Below are positions 17,129 to 25,966 of a DNA stretch of 64,000 nt, piece after piece. Within the stretch, counting starts at the first letter, position 1, and the number at the start of each line of letters is the position of its first letter. This stretch comes from CAXXOK01 sp964584315 (GTDB lineage: Bacteria; Bacillota; Clostridia; Christensenellales; Aristaeellaceae): assembly GCA_964584315.1 (NCBI GenBank), contig CAZOZO010000004.1:1-64000 (forward strand), given 5' to 3'. A program made the position numbers and the translations under genes. Under the pieces are notes generated by a model. That model was not told the origin of the DNA and ran no database searches. It was given only the letters and a program-made list of their open reading frames with translations.

Positions 17129-18100
17129 TTACGCCTTCCCATCCGCGGCTTCGCCCGCCAGATCCAAAAATGCGCCGTAGCCTTCCTTCGCCATATCCTC
17201 CTTGGGAATAAAGCGCAGCGCGGCGCTGTTGATGCAATAGCGGAGCCCGCCCAACGCCTTAGGCCCATCCGTGAACACATGGCCCAGATGCGCGTCGCCC
17301 ACACGGCTGCGCACCTCGGTGCGCACACGGCCCAGCGTGGCATCCATCCGTTCCTGTACCACGGCGGGGTCGATGGGCTTGCTGAAGCTTGGCCAGCCGC
17401 AGCCGCTCTCAAACTTGTCGCTGGAGGCAAAAAGCGGCTCTCCGCTGGTGATATCCACATAGATGCCCGCGCGGTACTGGTCGTGGAAGGCGTTGCGGAA
17501 GGGCGCCTCGGTCGCGCTGTGCTGTGTGACGGCATACTGCTCCGCACTCAGCGTTTGGCGGAGGGTGGCATCATCCGCGGCGGCATAGTCCGCGGGGTTC
17601 ACGATGGCCTTGGCGGCGCGCTCGAAGTGCGCCTTGCCGATGTGGCAGTAGCCGGTGGGGTTCTTGTCCAGGTACTTCTGGTGGTATTCCTCGGCGGGCC
17701 AGAAGTTAGCCAGCGGAGCCAGTTCAGTGGCGACAGGGTCGCTCAGCCTGGCTTGCAGGGCCTTGAGCGAGGCCTCGGCCACGGGCCTGTCCGCCACGTC
17801 GGTGTAGTAGATGCCGGTGCGGTACTGCGTGCCTTTGTCGCCACCCTGCCGGTTGATCGAAACGGGGTCGATGGCTTCAAAGTAAAGCGACAGGAGAAAG
17901 CTGAGCGGCACCACGGTGGGGTCGTAGGCGACGCGAACGGTCTCGGCATGGCCGGTATCGTTGTGGCATACCTCCTGATAGGTGGGGTTCTCGGTTTTGC
18001 CGTTGGCATAGCCAACCTGTGTTTCCAAAACGCCGTGGACGGAGGCGAGGTATTTTTCCATACCCCAGAAGCAGCCGCCCGCGAGATAGATTTCCGCCAT
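17129..18100 (-). CDS. msrAB: Peptide methionine sulfoxide reductase MsrA-MsrB fusion
   Basis: The 323-residue protein repairs oxidised methionine in both stereoisomers. MsrA occupies about 1-155, with catalytic GGCFWG (Cys10), TGHAETVRV and YHQKYL. MsrB covers about 195-318, with FHDQYRAGIYVDITSGEPLF, ESGCGWPSF, GDAHLGHVF and the catalytic Cys in RYCINSAAL. The paired CxxC zinc motifs of some MsrB enzymes are absent. The ATG at 18100 is used because GGAGG lies six bases before it; a longer frame upstream lacks a ribosome site. The gene lies opposite the peroxidase/OhrR pair, giving an oxidative repair cluster. Confidence 0.96.
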   Translation of the reverse strand: MAEIYLAGGCFWGMEKYLASVHGVLETQVGYANGKTENPTYQEVCHNDTGHAETVRVAYDPTVVPLSFLLSLYFEAIDPVSINRQGGDKGTQYRTGIYYTDVADRPVAEASLKALQARLSDPVATELAPLANFWPAEEYHQKYLDKNPTGYCHIGKAHFERAAKAIVNPADYAAADDATLRQTLSAEQYAVTQHSATEAPFRNAFHDQYRAGIYVDITSGEPLFASSDKFESGCGWPSFSKPIDPAVVQERMDATLGRVRTEVRSRVGDAHLGHVFTDGPKALGGLRYCINSAALRFIPKEDMAKEGYGAFLDLAGEAADGKA

Positions 18101-18226
18101 GATGCACCTCCGCAGGAAATGTAGGGGGAAAAGCCCGGTCAGGCGCGCCAATGGGCGCGGCCCGTGCTCGCAATGGAAGTTTACCCGTCCCGGGCGCGCC
18201 TGAATCCAGTGCGGACAGATACGAAA

Positions 18227-18251
18227 AGGGAGGGCGGCGTGCGCCCTCCCT
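18227..18251 (-). terminator. Terminator after the flavodoxin gene
   Basis: Ten-base arms (18227-18236, 18242-18251) with a five-base loop, followed on the minus strand by TTTTCGT. Confidence 0.85.
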
Positions 18252-18259
18252 GCCAGCCG

Positions 18260-18685
18260 TTACTCCGGCTGTTTGACTTCCTTGTAGGCCACCAGCTTGC
18301 AGCCCTGATCCTTGATGCGGTGCTTGGTGGCCTTTTCGCTGCGCTTGGCAGCGCCCGGGCCGCCGCCCGAAACCAGCACCACCTGCACGTTTTTACCCTT
18401 GGGCAAAAGCTTGAGCGCCGCGTTGAAAGCGGGCGTGGGGTTGGAGGCCCACACTGGCGACGCGAGGGTGATCATGTCATAGCCGGACAGATCCTGTGCG
18501 ATGGGCTCGATCGCGGTGGTCTTGTGCATCAGCGCGAGCGCACAGTCGTACACGAACAGGAGCGGCATGGGCCTGCGCACCTTCGTCTTGATCTCCACCA
18601 GTTCTGCGCCCTGCGTGCGCGCCAGCTTCTCCGCCACCTTCTTGGTATGACCGCCGTAGGAATAATAAAGGACAACCGTATTCAT
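18260..18685 (-). CDS. Flavodoxin
   Basis: The 141-residue protein begins MNTVVLYYSYGGHTKKVAEK, a phosphate-binding loop for FMN of the flavodoxin type (YSxxGxTxxVA). Later segments YDMITLASPVWASNPTPAF and VSGGGPG match the 60s and 90s flavin loops of flavodoxin_4-type proteins. It is likely an electron carrier. GGGAGGTG precedes the ATG, a consensus promoter lies at 18750-18778, and its own terminator follows, so it is monocistronic. Confidence 0.9.
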   Translation of the reverse strand: MNTVVLYYSYGGHTKKVAEKLARTQGAELVEIKTKVRRPMPLLFVYDCALALMHKTTAIEPIAQDLSGYDMITLASPVWASNPTPAFNAALKLLPKGKNVQVVLVSGGGPGAAKRSEKATKHRIKDQGCKLVAYKEVKQPE

Positions 18686-18749
18686 GGGGTACGCACCTCC
18701 CGGCTATATCCTCTTCCCAACGGGTACGGATATGCCACTGTTGGTTTTC

Positions 18750-18778
18750 ATTATAGAAGCCTTGAAATCGGCTGTCAA
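18750..18778 (-). promoter_or_regulatory. Consensus sigma-A promoter of the flavodoxin gene
   Basis: TTGACA (18773-18778), 17-base spacer, TATAAT (18750-18755) on the minus strand, perfect at both hexamers. Confidence 0.9.
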
Positions 18779-18799
18779 GCTGGTTTTTACAGGCAACTG

Positions 18800-21112
18800 T
18801 CACAGGTAGAGGAACAGCCGCTCAAACTCTGCGGCGGGTACGGGCCTGCCCAGCAGGAAGCCCTGAACTTGGTCGCAACCCATGGTCTCCAACTGTTGCA
18901 ATTGCTCGTCCAGCTCCACTCCCTCGGCGATGGTCTGGATGCCAAGCGATTGCGCCATGCCGATGATGGACTTGACAATGGTATAGCCGCTTCCATCGCG
19001 CACCAGCAGCCCGTCGATCAGGGATTTATCAACCTTCATGCGGTCAAGCGGGTACTTGCCCAGGTAGCCCATGGATGCGTAGCCACTGCCAAAATCGTCG
19101 ATGGACAGGCTGTAGCCAAACCCCTTGAGCTGGTAGAGCAGCCCGCGCGCAGAGTCCTCATTTTGAAGCATCAGGCTCTCGGTGATTTCCAGATCGATCA
19201 GCTCGGGGGTGGCGCCTGCATCCTGCACGGCAGCTTCCAGTTTGCCGATGAACGCCTGGTCGCTGAGCTGCGCTGGTGAGATGTTCACGCCGATGCGTAT
19301 GGGCTCACGCCGCAGCTGTTTCCATGCAACAGCCTGACGCGCCGCCTCGCGCAGCACCCAGCCCCCCAGCTTACCAATAAAGCCGATCTTCTCCGCCACA
19401 GGAATGAATATGCTGGGTGCTATGTAGCCCAGTCGGTTGCTGTGCCAGCGGCAAAGCGCCTCCGCGCCCACCAACCGCCTCTCCGGCAAGGAATACTGTG
19501 GCTGGTAATAAAGCTCGAAGTCACGCTCGATATCCGCCTGGCGAAGCAACAGCTCCACGCGTCCCTCGTTCATATTCAGGTGCGATAAAAGCGGGTCGAA
19601 CAGTTGCCGGTTATTATAGCCTTGCGATTTGGCCTGATGCAGGGCGATCTCGGCATTTTGCAGAAGCTGACGGCCATCGGGCAGGCCTGCGGAGCGCAGT
19701 GCCGCACCGATACTCACCGTAACTTCCAGCCGGTTGCCGGCGACGATCAATGGCTCGTTGAACAGCTGCACCAGCGAGTCGCAGCATTCCGCCAACACCT
19801 GCTCGGTGATGCCATCCTCCAGAAGCAGCCCGTACTCGTCGCCGCCCAGCCGTGCGGGCATTCCGCGCCCCTCGCTCCACCGCTTGAGGCGCTGGGCAAG
19901 TTCCACCAGCATCATATCGGCGGCCTCAGAGCCAAAATGATCGTTGAATGTTTTAAAGCGATCCACATCCATCACGACCACGGCAAGTGTTTTGCTCAGT
20001 GGTGAAAGGCGGAAGCGATCCTCCAGCGTGTCCAGAAAATGCTTGCGATTGGTCAGCGTGGTCAACACATCCTGGTTGGCAAGGCGGGTGATCGCCTCCA
20101 CCTGCTCGGCCACACGCTGCTCCAGCAGGGTGTTGGCCGCTTTTTCGATATGGAGCAACCGCTCGTTTTCCATAGCGAGCTGGATGTATCGCGAAAACCC
20201 CATATGCAGCAGAATGATAATCAGGAAGGTGACGATGTCGATAGCCCTTACCACCACGCCCTCAAGCCCCATGAAACCGAGGACGAGGGTGACCAGTGGG
20301 ATAGTAAAAAGCGTGAACCGGCGGCGATTGGTACCGATGTTGCTGAGCTCCGGAGGCGGCTTGCCCTGATGTGCCGTCATAAGTGCGCCAAACCCAATGC
20401 CCACCAGCGACAGGCTATACGCGAAATCGGTTGCGAGCGAGGGAATGTCAATGTTCCACAGAAGGGAGTAGTAGTAGACCATGTCCACCAGCGCATACAG
20501 GTCTACGCAGAGCGCCAGCACGAGCATAAAGGGCGGAATCTTGCCGGAACGCGCTGTTGCGAACCACTGAAACACTCCTACGGCGAGGATGGTATCCAGC
20601 ATCAGCGAGGCGATACTGGTAAAATCCTGCTGAAACAGACGGTCGAGCGCGGTCCAATCCCTACGCAGGTAAACGACCCATCCAAACACCGCGGACACCA
20701 GCAGGATGGCGACGACATCAATGAAAAGCTGCACAAAGTTCCATTTGCTGAAGGTGGCGATCCAGATGTACATGAACGCAACCGTGAGGCACAGGTTAAC
20801 AATGAAGTAAAGCACCCATAGCGCTTGATTCACAGACGGGTCTACGCCGCGCAGATCCAAAAAGAGCCACCCGATATCCGCCGCGCCCCAGGCAATACAC
20901 CCCGCGGCCATCAGCCAGAATGGGTGACTGTGGCGGTACCCGCCTCGCATCCACTTGCCCGCCAACAGCAGTGCAGCGGCGGCGGCCAGTGCGCACAAGG
21001 GCGAGATGATGTTCTGTGCGAGTGTGCTGCCAAATAATATGGAGAGGAGATACAGGCCAAGCGTGACTGGCAGGAGAATCAAAATGCCTGTGCTCAACCG
21101 CGAAGTGCCCAT
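18800..21112 (-). CDS. Membrane-bound GGDEF-EAL cyclic di-GMP protein
   Basis: The 770-residue protein has about eight to nine hydrophobic helices in its first 300 residues, a short coiled segment, a GGDEF domain (DVLTTLTNRKHFLDTLE ... RLGGDEYGLLLEDG) and a C-terminal EAL domain. The GGDEF motif is GGDEY, and no RxxD inhibitory site precedes it, so cyclase activity is uncertain. The EAL domain keeps GAEALCRW, ITESLML, DDFGSGYASMGYL and KVDKSLI plus QGFLLGRP, so phosphodiesterase activity is likely. The start at 21112 agrees with GAGGG before it and with the promoter at 21281-21308. Confidence 0.93.
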   Translation of the reverse strand: MGTSRLSTGILILLPVTLGLYLLSILFGSTLAQNIISPLCALAAAAALLLAGKWMRGGYRHSHPFWLMAAGCIAWGAADIGWLFLDLRGVDPSVNQALWVLYFIVNLCLTVAFMYIWIATFSKWNFVQLFIDVVAILLVSAVFGWVVYLRRDWTALDRLFQQDFTSIASLMLDTILAVGVFQWFATARSGKIPPFMLVLALCVDLYALVDMVYYYSLLWNIDIPSLATDFAYSLSLVGIGFGALMTAHQGKPPPELSNIGTNRRRFTLFTIPLVTLVLGFMGLEGVVVRAIDIVTFLIIILLHMGFSRYIQLAMENERLLHIEKAANTLLEQRVAEQVEAITRLANQDVLTTLTNRKHFLDTLEDRFRLSPLSKTLAVVVMDVDRFKTFNDHFGSEAADMMLVELAQRLKRWSEGRGMPARLGGDEYGLLLEDGITEQVLAECCDSLVQLFNEPLIVAGNRLEVTVSIGAALRSAGLPDGRQLLQNAEIALHQAKSQGYNNRQLFDPLLSHLNMNEGRVELLLRQADIERDFELYYQPQYSLPERRLVGAEALCRWHSNRLGYIAPSIFIPVAEKIGFIGKLGGWVLREAARQAVAWKQLRREPIRIGVNISPAQLSDQAFIGKLEAAVQDAGATPELIDLEITESLMLQNEDSARGLLYQLKGFGYSLSIDDFGSGYASMGYLGKYPLDRMKVDKSLIDGLLVRDGSGYTIVKSIIGMAQSLGIQTIAEGVELDEQLQQLETMGCDQVQGFLLGRPVPAAEFERLFLYL

Positions 21113-21280
21113 AAATATCCCTCGCTTCGGCAGGATGTGCGCACCTTCGCTGCCTTCTGTCCGGCAATGGCGGCGGAAGGTTTTTCGCAGGCGGAATCCA
21201 TGCGCAGATGCGGCGTGCCCGGCGGGGATGCCCCCGCTCTCACACGTTGTTACATATGACCGCCTGCACGATGTATCTAG

Positions 21281-21308
21281 AGTATAACACATCCGTTAGC
21301 GAAGTCAA
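21281..21308 (-). promoter_or_regulatory. Promoter of the GGDEF-EAL gene
   Basis: TTGACT (21303-21308), 16 bases, TATACT (21281-21286) on the minus strand, with a leader of about 160 bases before the ATG at 21112. Confidence 0.75.
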
Positions 21309-21327
21309 CGCACCGTGTGAGGGATAA

Positions 21328-21368
21328 CACAACAGGCACGGGGAGCAAAGCGCCGCGTGCCTGTTGTG
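21328..21368 (-). terminator. Hairpin after the GNAT gene
   Basis: Thirteen-base perfect arms (21328-21340, 21356-21368) lie 22 bases past the acetyltransferase stop. The T-run is poor (TTATCC), so termination may be partial. Confidence 0.6.
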
Positions 21369-21390
21369 GCATATGTCTGATAGTTGCATG

Positions 21391-21858
21391 CTACACGTGC
21401 AGCTCAAACAGCAGGTCGCCCTCGTCGTCCATACCGATCTGCATGAAACCCAGCTTCCGCAGCAGCCCAACTGAGGCTTCGTTGCCGGGCATCACGCCTG
21501 CGCGCACAGTATGGCAACGGTTTTGCGACAGCCAAAGGAGCAGCCCGCGCACAGCCTCGCTGGCGTAACCATGCCGCGCGTGTGCGGGAGAGATGGTGTA
21601 ACCGATCATGTATGCGTCGGGTTCCGCTTTTAGGTACAGGTCGCCAATCAATGCGCCTGTGGCTTTGTCCGCCACGGCCAGCTGCATGCCGTCGGCCTCG
21701 GCCTGCGGGGTGAGCAGCGCCGCTTCGTATTCCACCTTCGACTTTCCTTTAAAACCCTGAAAGCGCATCCAGCCTTCATCGTTGCGGTAGGTCATCAGCG
21801 CGTCGATGTCCCGCGCTTCAAAAGCGCGGATGGTCAGGCGTTCGGTCTCAAAAAGCAT
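21391..21858 (-). CDS. GNAT-family N-acetyltransferase (RimJ/RimL type)
   Basis: The 155-residue protein starts MLFETERLTIRAFEARDIDA, as many RimJ/RimL-like acetyltransferases do. The acetyl-CoA loop region is YTISPAHARHGYASEAVRGL, with VRAGVMPGNEASVGLLRKLGF as the final motif. The acceptor is unknown. GGAGG precedes the ATG by four bases. It follows the acyl-CoA synthetase gene on the same strand after 39 bases, and the pairing of an acyltransferase with an NDP-forming acyl-CoA synthetase recalls protein-acetylation systems, but the domains are separate here. Confidence 0.88.
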   Translation of the reverse strand: MLFETERLTIRAFEARDIDALMTYRNDEGWMRFQGFKGKSKVEYEAALLTPQAEADGMQLAVADKATGALIGDLYLKAEPDAYMIGYTISPAHARHGYASEAVRGLLLWLSQNRCHTVRAGVMPGNEASVGLLRKLGFMQIGMDDEGDLLFELHV

Positions 21859-21897
21859 AGGGCCTCCGTTGTTTGGTGTGATGGGATCCGCGCGGGC

Positions 21898-24141
21898 TCA
21901 CGCCTGCGGAAGTTTGCGGCTCCAGTAGGCGGCAAACGCATCTAGGCTGCGGATGGCGGAACGGATGTCGCTGAATACGGGCAGGCCGTTTTCCTCCAGG
22001 TAGCGCACCAGCGCCTGGTAGTGCCGCCCCGCGTTTACCGACACGATCACCGGCTTTTGTGTCTTGCGGAAAGCCTGCACCAGCAGGGGGCCGATGGCGT
22101 CCGCGTCCAGGTAGTTTTCCTCCACGGTCTTGAGTGTGTCCACATGCGGCACGATGCCGACGAACAGGCAATCCACGTTCGGGTCCGCCAGCACGGCTTC
22201 GATGAAGCGGGCATAGAGTGGATCGTCGGTCATGGGGGTCAGGTCGAGGAAGGGCGTCTCCACATTGACCAGCCCATGGGTGTTGAGGGTCTTGAGCGTT
22301 TCAACCGTCTCGGGCGCAAAGGCGGCGGGCTGCAGCTCGCTTAAGATATCCGCGCCCATGGTGGCCTCCAGCCCTGCGTTCACCACGCCCGCCACGCGGC
22401 AGCCGTGCGCGGGATGTTTGGAGAGCACGCCAAACGCCTTGGTGTAGTTGTAGAAGTCATCCAGCTCCTCGGTCAGGATGCATCCGCCCTGCAGGCACGC
22501 CGCGCGGAACACCTCGTAGCTGCCGCTCATGGCCGCGGTGTGCGAGGCGGCGGCCTTTGCGCCTGCCTCCGTGCGGCCGGATTTGTAGACGATCACTGGC
22601 TTTTGCGACTGGCGCAGCAGGTTGAAGAACTGCCTGCCCTCGCCCGCGCCCACGCCCTCGGCGTAGATGGCGATCACATCGGTTTTGGGGTCGCGGTCAA
22701 AGTAGGCCACAAGGTCCGGGATGTTCACATCCACCTTGTTGCCAAAGCTCACGATGCTGCGGAAAATGGCCGTTTGCTGGTTGCGCTCCACACAGGTGAT
22801 GCTCATGGCGCCGCTCTGCGTAAGCAACGCCACGTTGCTGCGCTCCGCCAGCGGGATGGACAGGCGGTTTTCTTCGATGAACAGGGTGTTTACGCCGCGC
22901 TGGCCCGCGCGCGGGGCGGCGAACACACCCATGCAGTTGGGGCCGATCACGCGCACGCCGGGTTTGCGCACGGCGGCGATCTCCTGCGCGAACTGGCGGT
23001 AGTTCATATCCGCCGGGATGCCGGAGATCAGGATAACGCTCTTGCCATCCGGCACCGAGGCCACGAACGGGATGGAGTATTGCCCAGGTGCAGCGTACAC
23101 CAGCAGGTCATAGGGGTTGTCGATCTCGCTGATGTCGCGGTACAGGCGGAACGCACGGCCGCCGATGACCGTCTCGCCGCCCTTGGGGTTGACGCAATAA
23201 ATATCATCGCGGCCCAGGTCGAGCAGCAGGCTCACGATGTTGCGGGCCATGCTGTACTTGCCCGGGTCGGTGGAAACACCGGTCACTACCACGCCCCGCG
23301 GCTCAAAGAAGCGCGACAGGCCCAGCTCGTTCGGCTCGCCGCCGATGGCTGCCGCCCCGTCCGCGGGCACGAACTCGGCATAGCCGTCCACCGCCACAAA
23401 GCGCCCGTCCTTGGAAAACACGAGGGGGTTCAGATCAAGGGCTTTCATATAAAAAGCGGGGCTGCGGCCCGAGGCCATCGAGTAGGCAAGGCCCAGCTCG
23501 GACAGGGCTGTCACGGCGCTGGCGATCTGGGTCAGGCGCTCGGGATGGCCCATATCGCGGTACTTGTGGCGGATATTCAGGCTCCCCAGCAGCGTTTGCG
23601 CATCGGCAAGCGAGATGGGGGCCACCAGCAGGTTGGCGGGGTCGTAGTACTTGGCGAAAAATTCGGCGTCATCGCCGCCCTTGGAGAGCGTGACCACCGT
23701 GCCAAAGGAGGGGTCCTCCTGAAAGCCGATCATGATCTCGTCTCCGATGGCCTGCGTGAAATGGATAAACTCGATCAGCAGGAAGCCGTCGATGCGGGGC
23801 TTCTCGCCCTCGGCAAAGTGGCTCAGCACCTCTTTGCGCATCTGGCTGAGCACATAACGGATGAACAGCGGGTCGGCAATGCTCACCTTTTTGACGCCGC
23901 CGTAGCGCTGGTTGTGCGCCAAATCGCGCGATACCACCTTGACGATGATATCCTTGCCGCCAAAGGGCGCGATCAGCGCGTCGCTGACCTGATCGACGGC
24001 GGTCACATAGCGGTAGAGCGGGGTTTCCAGCCCCACAAGCCTGAGCAGCTCATATACCTCATGCTCGTACAGGGTGTGGCGGCCGTCGCTGTGGGCCGCA
24101 CTCAGCAGCGCGTCCACCTGACCCAAAATCTGCATATCCAT
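21898..24141 (-). CDS. NDP-forming acyl-CoA synthetase, ATP-grasp domain first
   Basis: These enzymes convert acyl-CoA and ADP to acid and ATP, conserving energy in fermentation. The 747-residue chain has an ATP-grasp domain at about 15-235 (YEHEVYELLRLVGLETPLY, IIVKVVSRDLAHNQRYGGV, IMIGFQEDPSFGTVV), then the CoA-binding domain (RFFEPRGVVVTGVSTDPGKYS ... VNPKGG) and the succinyl-CoA ligase-like domain with NVALLTQSGAMS and the likely phospho-histidine in ASHTAAMSGSY. The order beta-alpha is the reverse of the common alpha-beta fusion. The substrate acid is not known. GGGAG precedes the ATG. Confidence 0.9.
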   Translation of the reverse strand: MDMQILGQVDALLSAAHSDGRHTLYEHEVYELLRLVGLETPLYRYVTAVDQVSDALIAPFGGKDIIVKVVSRDLAHNQRYGGVKKVSIADPLFIRYVLSQMRKEVLSHFAEGEKPRIDGFLLIEFIHFTQAIGDEIMIGFQEDPSFGTVVTLSKGGDDAEFFAKYYDPANLLVAPISLADAQTLLGSLNIRHKYRDMGHPERLTQIASAVTALSELGLAYSMASGRSPAFYMKALDLNPLVFSKDGRFVAVDGYAEFVPADGAAAIGGEPNELGLSRFFEPRGVVVTGVSTDPGKYSMARNIVSLLLDLGRDDIYCVNPKGGETVIGGRAFRLYRDISEIDNPYDLLVYAAPGQYSIPFVASVPDGKSVILISGIPADMNYRQFAQEIAAVRKPGVRVIGPNCMGVFAAPRAGQRGVNTLFIEENRLSIPLAERSNVALLTQSGAMSITCVERNQQTAIFRSIVSFGNKVDVNIPDLVAYFDRDPKTDVIAIYAEGVGAGEGRQFFNLLRQSQKPVIVYKSGRTEAGAKAAASHTAAMSGSYEVFRAACLQGGCILTEELDDFYNYTKAFGVLSKHPAHGCRVAGVVNAGLEATMGADILSELQPAAFAPETVETLKTLNTHGLVNVETPFLDLTPMTDDPLYARFIEAVLADPNVDCLFVGIVPHVDTLKTVEENYLDADAIGPLLVQAFRKTQKPVIVSVNAGRHYQALVRYLEENGLPVFSDIRSAIRSLDAFAAYWSRKLPQA

Positions 24142-24434
24142 GATTATGCTCCCTTACAGTAGCGTTGTGGGCGGCTTGCCAGATACAAATAACCCGCACT
24201 GGACTCCGGCGCGTGGTACTTGATGCATCACAGAACTGGGGTCATGCGGGACGCGGTTATCATACCATGAACATGTACAAAAGAAAAGAGGATGCGCGGC
24301 GGCGGTACGGATTGCCGCGCGATTGCGACCGACACAACGGGCGCAGGACCGGCGGATGGCATGCGCCTGAAAAGCTTTGATATGAAAGGACTTTGCGCGA
24401 GTAAAAATTCTTATGCAAAGCACTTGTTAAAGGG

Positions 24435-24463
24435 TTGACAAACGATGTGAACGTCGTTATAAT
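24435..24463 (+). promoter_or_regulatory. Consensus promoter with an embedded TetR-type operator
   Basis: TTGACA (24435-24440), 17 bases, TATAAT (24458-24463). The spacer holds an imperfect 16-base palindrome (24442-24457, ACGA at one end and TCGT at the other, 12 of 16 positions symmetric). A bound dimer there would block RNA polymerase, which suggests autorepression by the TetR protein encoded next. Confidence 0.85.
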
Positions 24464-24541
24464 ACACAACGATGTTATGAAAACGAACGGCGTTATCAAA
24501 CATCACGCAGGCGCATTGGAACGCGATGGAGGAATGCAAAC

Positions 24542-25129
24542 GTGGCGAGGGAAGATCAAAAACTGCGCAGCGACGCGGTGCGGCAGGCCATCCTGGACGC
24601 GGCGCTGGATATCGGCCTCAGGGAAGGGTTTGAGGAGGTGTCCATCCGCAAGATCATCAGCCGCATGAACTACTCCACCGGCGTGGTGTACCATCACTTC
24701 AAGGACAAGCAGGAAGTGATCGACGCGGTCGAAGCATCCGAAACGGCATGGCTGGGCACGGAGATCCGCAAGGAAATCGACGAGACACAGGATATCGCGA
24801 CCAACATGCTGGCGGTGTTCCGCCGCGTGATGCGCCTCGCCATGGAGGAGCCCGAACGCTACAACCTGATCGTGCTGCACAAGTACAGCCGCCAAAGGCC
24901 CAGTGCCGCGCCGTGGGTGGGCTACCTGAGCGGGGCCATCCGGCGGGATATCGGGCTTGGCAAGCTCAGGCCCATGGATCCGGAGCGCGCGGCCTTCAGT
25001 ATCTGGAGTTCGTTTCTGGGCTTCAACCTGATGATCTCCCGGCAGCCGAACCTGACCGCCGAGGCGGCGGACGCGCTGTTTGCCACCCAAGCCGACATCA
25101 TCCTGAAAGGAATCCAAAACCATGGATAA
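24542..25129 (+). CDS. TetR-family transcriptional regulator
   Basis: The N-terminal helix-turn-helix (about 14-60: ILDAALDIGLREGFEEVSIRK, then ISRMNYSTGVVYHHFKDKQEV) is standard for the family. The 130-residue ligand domain has no assignable ligand. The start is GTG at 24542 with GGAGG nine bases upstream. It leads an operon of five genes: the next gene overlaps it by eight bases. A palindromic operator within its own promoter indicates self-control together with the flavoprotein genes downstream. Confidence 0.93.
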   Translation: MAREDQKLRSDAVRQAILDAALDIGLREGFEEVSIRKIISRMNYSTGVVYHHFKDKQEVIDAVEASETAWLGTEIRKEIDETQDIATNMLAVFRRVMRLAMEEPERYNLIVLHKYSRQRPSAAPWVGYLSGAIRRDIGLGKLRPMDPERAAFSIWSSFLGFNLMISRQPNLTAEAADALFATQADIILKGIQNHG

Positions 25130-25535
25130 GCTACGCATCGTATACGCGACCAAGACCAAACATTCGCGGACGCTGGCAGAGGCCATCGGGCGCGCGCTGC
25201 ATGTGCAGCCGGAAAACGCCGCGGACAGACCCGCCCCCCGCGATACGGATACGCTGTTTCTGGTGGGCGGGGTATACGGCGGCTACAGCCTGCCGGAGAT
25301 GATGGCCTATGTAAATGGCTTGAGCGCCGATGGCGTGCGGCGGGTCGTGCTGGTCACTACCAGCGCGAGCGGCACCATGCGCCAACTGGCGGTTAGGCGG
25401 GCGCTCGTGGCGCGCGGCATTCCCGTAGTGCGGGAGATCATCCTGTACGGCAGCCTGTTCCTGCTTCGGCTGGGGCACCCCAACCGCACGGATGCGGGTT
25501 TCGCCGTAGATTTTGCCAGAGAGCTGGCCGTATGA
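25122..25535 (+). CDS. Flavodoxin-like protein
   Basis: The 137-residue protein begins with a flavodoxin-like loop, RIVYATKTKHSRTLAEAIG (TxTKHSxxLA), followed by DTLFLVGGVYGGYSLPEM and VLVTTSASGT, which fit the flavin-binding loops. It lacks acidic regions of long-chain flavodoxins. It probably carries or binds FMN and works with the FMN-binding and oxidoreductase proteins that follow. It overlaps the TetR gene, which supports translational coupling. Confidence 0.75.
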   Translation: MDKLRIVYATKTKHSRTLAEAIGRALHVQPENAADRPAPRDTDTLFLVGGVYGGYSLPEMMAYVNGLSADGVRRVVLVTTSASGTMRQLAVRRALVARGIPVVREIILYGSLFLLRLGHPNRTDAGFAVDFARELAV

Positions 25536-25546
25536 GGAGCAACACG

Positions 25547-25945
25547 ATGAAAAAAGGGTTGAAGGTATTCATAGGACTGGTATTAGTGGTGGGCGTGATC
25601 GCCCTGGCCGGGTTTATGCTGATGCGCAGGCAGGCCGACGCGGCACTGGCCAGCCTGCCTTTTGCGGCGGTCGACATGCAATCAGCGGCGGACGGCGTGT
25701 ACGAGGGCGAAGCGGATGCCGGGCTGGTGAAGGTGCGGGTGCGCGTGACGGTGGCCGGGGGCCGCATCGAAGCCATCGACCTGCTGGAGCACCAGAACGG
25801 GCTGGGCACCAAGGCGGAGGCCATCCTGGGCGACATGGTGGCCGACAATACATGGGATGTAGACGGCGTAACGGGCGCGACCCTGTCCAGCCAGACCATT
25901 AAGAGCGCTGTGAGCGATGCGCTGCAAAAGGGCAGCGCGATATAA
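25547..25945 (+). CDS. Membrane-anchored FMN-binding protein with a flavinylation motif
   Basis: One N-terminal membrane helix (about residues 4-26) anchors a 105-residue extracytoplasmic FMN-binding domain. The segment DGVTGATLSSQTIKSAV fits the (S/T)GA(S/T) motif in which the Thr receives FMN covalently from ApbE. Such domains carry electrons across or outside the membrane. No apbE is seen in the window. The ATG at 25547 has AGGAG seven bases upstream; an earlier ATG at 25532 overlaps the previous stop. Confidence 0.88.
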   Translation: MKKGLKVFIGLVLVVGVIALAGFMLMRRQADAALASLPFAAVDMQSAADGVYEGEADAGLVKVRVRVTVAGGRIEAIDLLEHQNGLGTKAEAILGDMVADNTWDVDGVTGATLSSQTIKSAVSDALQKGSAI

Positions 25946-25966
25946 GGGAAAGGCAGAAGGAACGAT

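Noticed and set aside
22405..24162. Open frame of 585 codons on the + strand
   Set aside because: It is antisense to the acyl-CoA synthetase gene, whose motifs are convincing.
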